Assembly: GCA_950295325.1 (NCBI GenBank)
Contig: OX485806.1
Coordinates: forward strand, 43,517,169-43,581,168
DNA length: 64,000 nucleotides
Direction of reading: 5' to 3'
DNA from: Polytrichum commune
Lineage: Eukaryota > Streptophyta > Polytrichopsida > Polytrichales > Polytrichaceae
The translations under genes and the position numbers were made by a program. Of the stretch, positions 60,010-64,000 are shown piece after piece. Numbering within the stretch: the stretch's first letter is position 1; each line of letters opens with the position of its first letter. The notes under the pieces were generated by a model. It did not search any database. It worked only from the letters and a program-made list of their open reading frames with translations, and was not told the origin of the DNA.

Positions 60010-60950
60010 AACTGAGCCTCTTACCAAAAGCAAGGCGGTTTCTTGCAACCGTTGCCTATCCCGTCGGCGCCATGGCATAGTATGTGCATGGACTTGATCA
60101 CAAGTTTGCCGGAGTCACATGGATATGATGCCATCTTGTTGATGGTAGAGCGGTTTGCCAAGTTGGCACACATGGTGCCCATTGTGGGAACCGCCACCGC
60201 GTTGGAGACCGCATAGCCTTTTCTCAAAGGATGGTTGAGGCATCACGGGTTGCCACAAGTGATTGTGTGGGATCAAGATCCAAAGTTCACAAGTGCATTT
60301 TCAATGCATTTCTCTAAGGAGGTCGGAATGAAACTAAGGTTTAGCACGGCCTTGCATTCCCAAATGAATGGGAAAGCGGAGCATGTGAATGGAGTCTTGA
60401 AGCAATACTTGAGGAACTTGGTGGGGGCGGACCAAGGAGATTGGGCGGACTATGTGGGTCGAGCGGAGTGTAATTGCAATGTAGCCACGTACTTGGCTAC
60501 CAAGGGGTGGTCTTTGGTGGTGGCTTATGGAGTGGATGCGCTCCAACCTATTAACCTAGCTCTCGAGGGGGCACATTTAACACTAGAGTTCAACCTAGAT
60601 GGTGAGGACTTGGCCAACAATGGTAAACAAGTCTTGGAGATGACCAAGTTGTTGGTGGAGAAAGACCGAAGGTGCTACGGAGTGCAAATCAATGCCGGAC
60701 GACGTGAAGTGGAGCATGAGGCGGGCCGAAAAGGTGTTGTTGAATGTGGACAACTTCACCTTGCCCAAAGACCTTACTCCAAAAGTTCATGTCCAAAATT
60801 GGAGCTTCGTTTTCCATTGTCGAACAAGTGTTCAAGAACATGTATACGTTGGAATTACTGCCGGAGATCAAAGTGCATCCGACATTTCATGTCTCATTAC
60901 GAAAGTCATTTTAGGACGACACCTTGTGGCCCGATCACAAGCAAGTGATT
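60010..60950 (+). pseudogene. Integrase region of the younger Ty3/gypsy element
   Basis: The frame 60,235-60,948 contains VIVWDQDPKFTSAF, a catalytic-core Asp block, and HSQMNGKAEHVNGVLKQYL, which holds the usual Glu, then drifts out of frame near 60,680. Upstream, 60,010-60,234 has the earlier core in another frame with stops. Confidence 0.8.
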
Positions 60951-60959
60951 AGGCCACGT

Positions 60960-61195
60960 CCCGACCTTGTGGAGGTCATTTGGAACATGAGGTAGGATGG
61001 CATCCTCAAGTGTAGGAAGCCCAAGTGAAAATGAAAGAAAATGTACAAAGGAGCACTTGGTGAAATGGTGAGGATACCATGAGAAAGAAACCGCTTGGGT
61101 GGCGGCAAGAGACATGGTGAACACCAATGAATTGGTGAAGCACTTTGAAGAAACTAAGGCTAAGGATTCCAATAAAATGAAGCGTAGGCATTGAT
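60960..61195 (+). pseudogene. Chromodomain remnant at the integrase C-terminus
   Basis: In broken frames, an HPTFHVS-like block near 60,880 is followed by a decayed chromo-like fold and TAWVAARDMVN near 61,090. This is the position where chromoviruses carry their chromodomain, which in known members guides integration to marked chromatin. Confidence 0.6.
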
Positions 61196-61199
61196 GAGG

Positions 61200-62011
61200 A
61201 CATCAATCTCCTTTAGTGGGGGAGAGACGCTAGTAGCACACTTAGCTTCGAGGTTAATTACTCCACAACATGCACTTGTTCTTTGGCTTGAGGGAATAAA
61301 GTCCAAACTTTAGTGGTGCAAAGAGAAAAGTATGAGATGAGGTTCTAGTCTTGTACTTGTGCTTGGTTAGTGGAAGAGGGGGAATAGATTTGCCAAACTA
61401 GGTTGGGTAAGCCGAGTAATTGGGGGCCATGGGTTGGAGGGGCCTTGGATAAAACCAAGAAACTTCTTAGTTGTGGGCTTGTCCGGGCGGGGACAAGGTG
61501 ATGGTGCGTGCTCATAAAAGTGCTACCCGCGAGCTAACGAGAGTTGGCGCATGGGAGTCATGAACCCATGTCTCGAAAGAGCAAAGTGGGAACCGAGTCG
61601 GGCGGGACTTGGCATCACCCCCGTGCGATCGAGGCGTGGCTTAACAATGGAAAGCCATCTCGGAGTTGCAACCGAGACAACTTAGTGGAAGCGTTGAGGT
61701 CTCGCCTAGATGTGTCACGTTAGGCTAGTGGAGCCTAACGGGGGGGGAGGCCCCAAAGGAGGGGCAACCCAAGTGAGTCCCAAAGTAGGTGGGTCTAGTA
61801 TAGGTTAGGTCCTTGGATGAGAGATCCAAGGTCGCTAACGGACCACCTAGGAACGACACCTTTGGGACTATGCCAAATTTGAAGATGCATTGTGGGGGTC
61901 GTGCCCTAAGGTAAACACAATGCCGCACCATAGAGGATGGCAACTTGAGAATTGGTGTGCCGACTATGAGTATAGTCGATGAGGGCATCGACTCCGTCTG
62001 GTGGGGGTGAG
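61200..62011 (+). other. Retrotransposon 3' non-coding region
   Basis: From the end of the coding remnant to the G-rich tract before the 3' LTR. GC-richer than the surroundings, with no supported ORF. Confidence 0.55.
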
Positions 62012-62991
62012 TGTCGCGCACCTCTCCATGAGGAGTGCCCGAAACACCATGGGCACAAGGGGGACCCCGGAGTGACACCCGGGACTTGTGGCGCCGTTGG
62101 TGAGAGGGCCCAAGTGATCCTAATGTGGGTGAGGGCCCCGGGCGTTGGGAACGCCTCCCACCCACAAAGACTAGGAGGCACAAGGGTAAGGCCATAAGTT
62201 ATGCGTAGCTCATGGCGTGGTGATTCTAGAAAGCTCAAGAACACCTCAATCGGAGGTGTGAGCTAGGAGTTATGGCCATTTGAGTGGGGCGCTGTCCCGA
62301 GACAGCGCCCTGGTACAGCAGTGCCTGGGAGTGATTCCCGGGACTGCCAAGGTTCAAACAGGCATAACGTCCTCAATACTTGTCCGAATGGGGCAAGTGA
62401 GGAGTCCATCGGCATCTACGTGAAGCGTAGATGAAGATGGAGTGGTTGGTTGTTATGATCAGACATCATACAAGGAAGTTATGATGGTCTGAAGCTGCTA
62501 GGGGGTTCTAGGCCAGCAGCTAAAGGAAAATGTCCACTTGGCCCCAACTCTTGGTAGAGAGACAAGAGGTTGGTTGACGGTGGGGTAGGGGCCCCGTGTG
62601 AAGTCCTAGAGGCTTATATGGGTGAGGTGGTGTGGCCTCACCCACCCGAGGCCGAACGGCACGGCCTCCATGGGCTTTGGCCCATTGTGAGGCCATAGTT
62701 GCCTAGTATGGTTCGGGTTGTTGTAGTGTTGCTCCGGCAACGCGATGATCAACATAAGATTGGACTTCCATGGATGGAAGTCCACATCTAAGGATTGGTT
62801 ACCGATTAAAGGGGTGAGTCCCGAAATCAAAGTAGGAGGGTTGGTTCCCCTCCTATGAACTAATGGTCCGGGGTTAGAGGAGCTAACCATTAGCATGGCG
62901 GTATGCGAAGGGTTAGCGACTCGTAACCTTTGCTTGAATTGAAAATTGGCAAGATGGTCAAGGGGGGGCTAGCAAGGGTTGCGACATCTAT

Positions 62992-64000
62992 GGCCGGCAA
63001 TAGGACTATCAAATTCTTCCTTCAAAACCAATAGCCTCAACTTGCCTTGAGGCACATACACCCGACTTTGCTTACACTTGAACAATCCGTCCACCAACTT
63101 AACCTCTTTGAGCACCTTGCTCTTGCGAAGCTCACCTAAAAGCTTTTGTGCCTCGGGGTAGTTAATTTACCCCTCCCGTATCTTGCATCACAAGTTTCCT
63201 TTGCCGGCACACATTAGCCACAAGGTTTGGATGGTTCTCATTGCTTGGAACTCTTCCCGTCTACTTAGCGCATCCGGCACCACATTTCCATGGTCCGGTT
63301 TGTGGACCAAATTCACCTTCATAAGCGCCAAACTATCATGCCACCGCAATGAGTTGACGATCACTTGCGCTTGTATATGTTAAAATACTTTTAGGGCACA
63401 TTGTCCATATAGAACTTTGCTTTGTGCGACCCCAAATAATGTCGCCACATCTTGAAGCAATGCACTACGGCAAAGAAGTTTTTTGTCATGAATTGGTTGT
63501 CTTCTTTGACAACCATCGAGCCTCAAGCCCCCATATGCAAAGGCCATCCATCTTACATTAACAATCCATCATTGGCAAAGTTACTCGCCCCCGTATGCAC
63601 CTTAAAAGGTTTGTCAAACTCCACGAACTTGAGCACGGGCGGCGAAGAGAACTTGCTCTTAAGCTCCCCAAAGACTTGGTGACAAGGCTAGTCCCACTCT
63701 TGGGATAGCCATTTCTTTCACAAGTCAGACAACCATCGAGCTTCATGCTCCCATATGCAATGGCCATTTTTATGTTTTGTTCATCAACATCCGCCAATGA
63801 TAAAGTCACTCGCCCTCGTATGCACCTCAAAAGGTATGTCCAACTCTGCGAACTTGAGCACGGGCGGCGAAGAGAACTTTGTCTTAAACTCCTCAAGGAC
63901 TTGGTGGCACGGCTCATCCCACTCTTGGGATAGCCATGTCTTGCACAAGCCGGACAAGGTTTAACAACCATTGAGCTTATTGCTCTCATATGCAATGGTC
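62992..64000 (-). pseudogene. Older Ty3/gypsy element, RNase H/reverse-transcriptase side (minus strand)
   Basis: Continuation of the element at 55,497-56,125, separated by the nested insertion. Reading leftward from 64,000 it shows two tandem copies of the WLSQEWDEPCHQ-type block (near 63,930 and 63,700) and the segment between RNase H and integrase. Frames are broken throughout and the element extends beyond the window. Confidence 0.75.

Larger units (their letters stand above)
56126..62986 (+). mobile_element. Chromodomain Ty3/gypsy LTR retrotransposon (younger, nested, non-coding by decay)
   Basis: 5' LTR 56,126-56,894 (769 bp) and 3' LTR 62,012-62,986 (975 bp), both TGTCGC...GCGACA. The 5' LTR lacks internal segments present in the 3' one. 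Target duplication TCTAT at 56,121-56,125 and 62,987-62,991. Primer site TGGTATCAGAGC at 56,897, plant initiator-Met type, and a G-rich tract just before 62,012. The internal region is 5.1 kb with domain order reverse-transcriptase/RNase H remnant, integrase, chromodomain, which is the Ty3/gypsy (chromovirus) order. Many stops and frame breaks; gag and the reverse-transcriptase core are not recognisable. Confidence 0.9.

Overview
The window is nuclear eukaryotic DNA, most likely from a land plant and possibly a seed-free one (low confidence on the lineage). It has short GT-AG introns, TTTAGGG-type telomere-like tracts, a chromodomain Ty3/gypsy element with the plant initiator-Met primer site, and coding families I associate with plant mobile DNA. 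No conserved housekeeping gene is visible. Nearly everything is transposon-derived.

Layout. 1-3.57 kb: exons of a decayed ParB-methyltransferase-like gene (minus strand) whose next intron is an array of short palindromes. 3,569-12,656 and 45,619-54,706: two arms of a 9,088-bp inverted repeat with no length difference and no mismatch in any part compared. Each arm holds a palindrome array, a frameshifted MULE-like transposase gene (WRKY/GCM1-type and SWIM zinc motifs), a small basic-tailed ORF, a divergent promoter and the first exons of a ParB-methyltransferase gene. 12.06-20.54 kb: the longest copy of that gene, with a 3.9-kb intron packed with the same palindrome. 21.86-22.16 kb: a DUF8039-like exon. 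24.16-27.23 kb: an intact two-exon DUF7869-type transposase-like gene (976 codons). 27.43-28.18 kb: an array of a second, unrelated palindrome. 31.4-41.4 kb: a second, very divergent ParB plus methyltransferase-like gene, apparently fused to an FCP1-like phosphatase domain; its introns, and even one coding exon, carry the second palindrome. It is cut by a clean 2.84-kb insertion at 35,180-38,018. 42.8-44.75 kb: AT-rich, no gene seen. 54.7-64 kb: nested chromodomain Ty3/gypsy elements. The younger (56,126-62,986) sits inside an older antiparallel relative.

How the parts may work together. The same architecture appears twice with different parts: a transposase-type gene reading left, a ParB-domain/beta-class-methyltransferase-like gene reading right, and a family-specific short palindrome repeated in the introns and intergenic DNA. 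Type 1 uses 9-base arms GTGTCTCGG/CCGAGACAC; type 2 uses 10-base arms GTTTGGGTCG/CGACCCAAAC; both have a 2-base centre. In bacteria, ParB-family proteins recognise short palindromes (parS). My inference is that these elements encode a ParB-like protein that recognises its own element's palindromes. This is untested. Most ParB-methyltransferase copies here are pseudogenes, so a working copy would have to be elsewhere.
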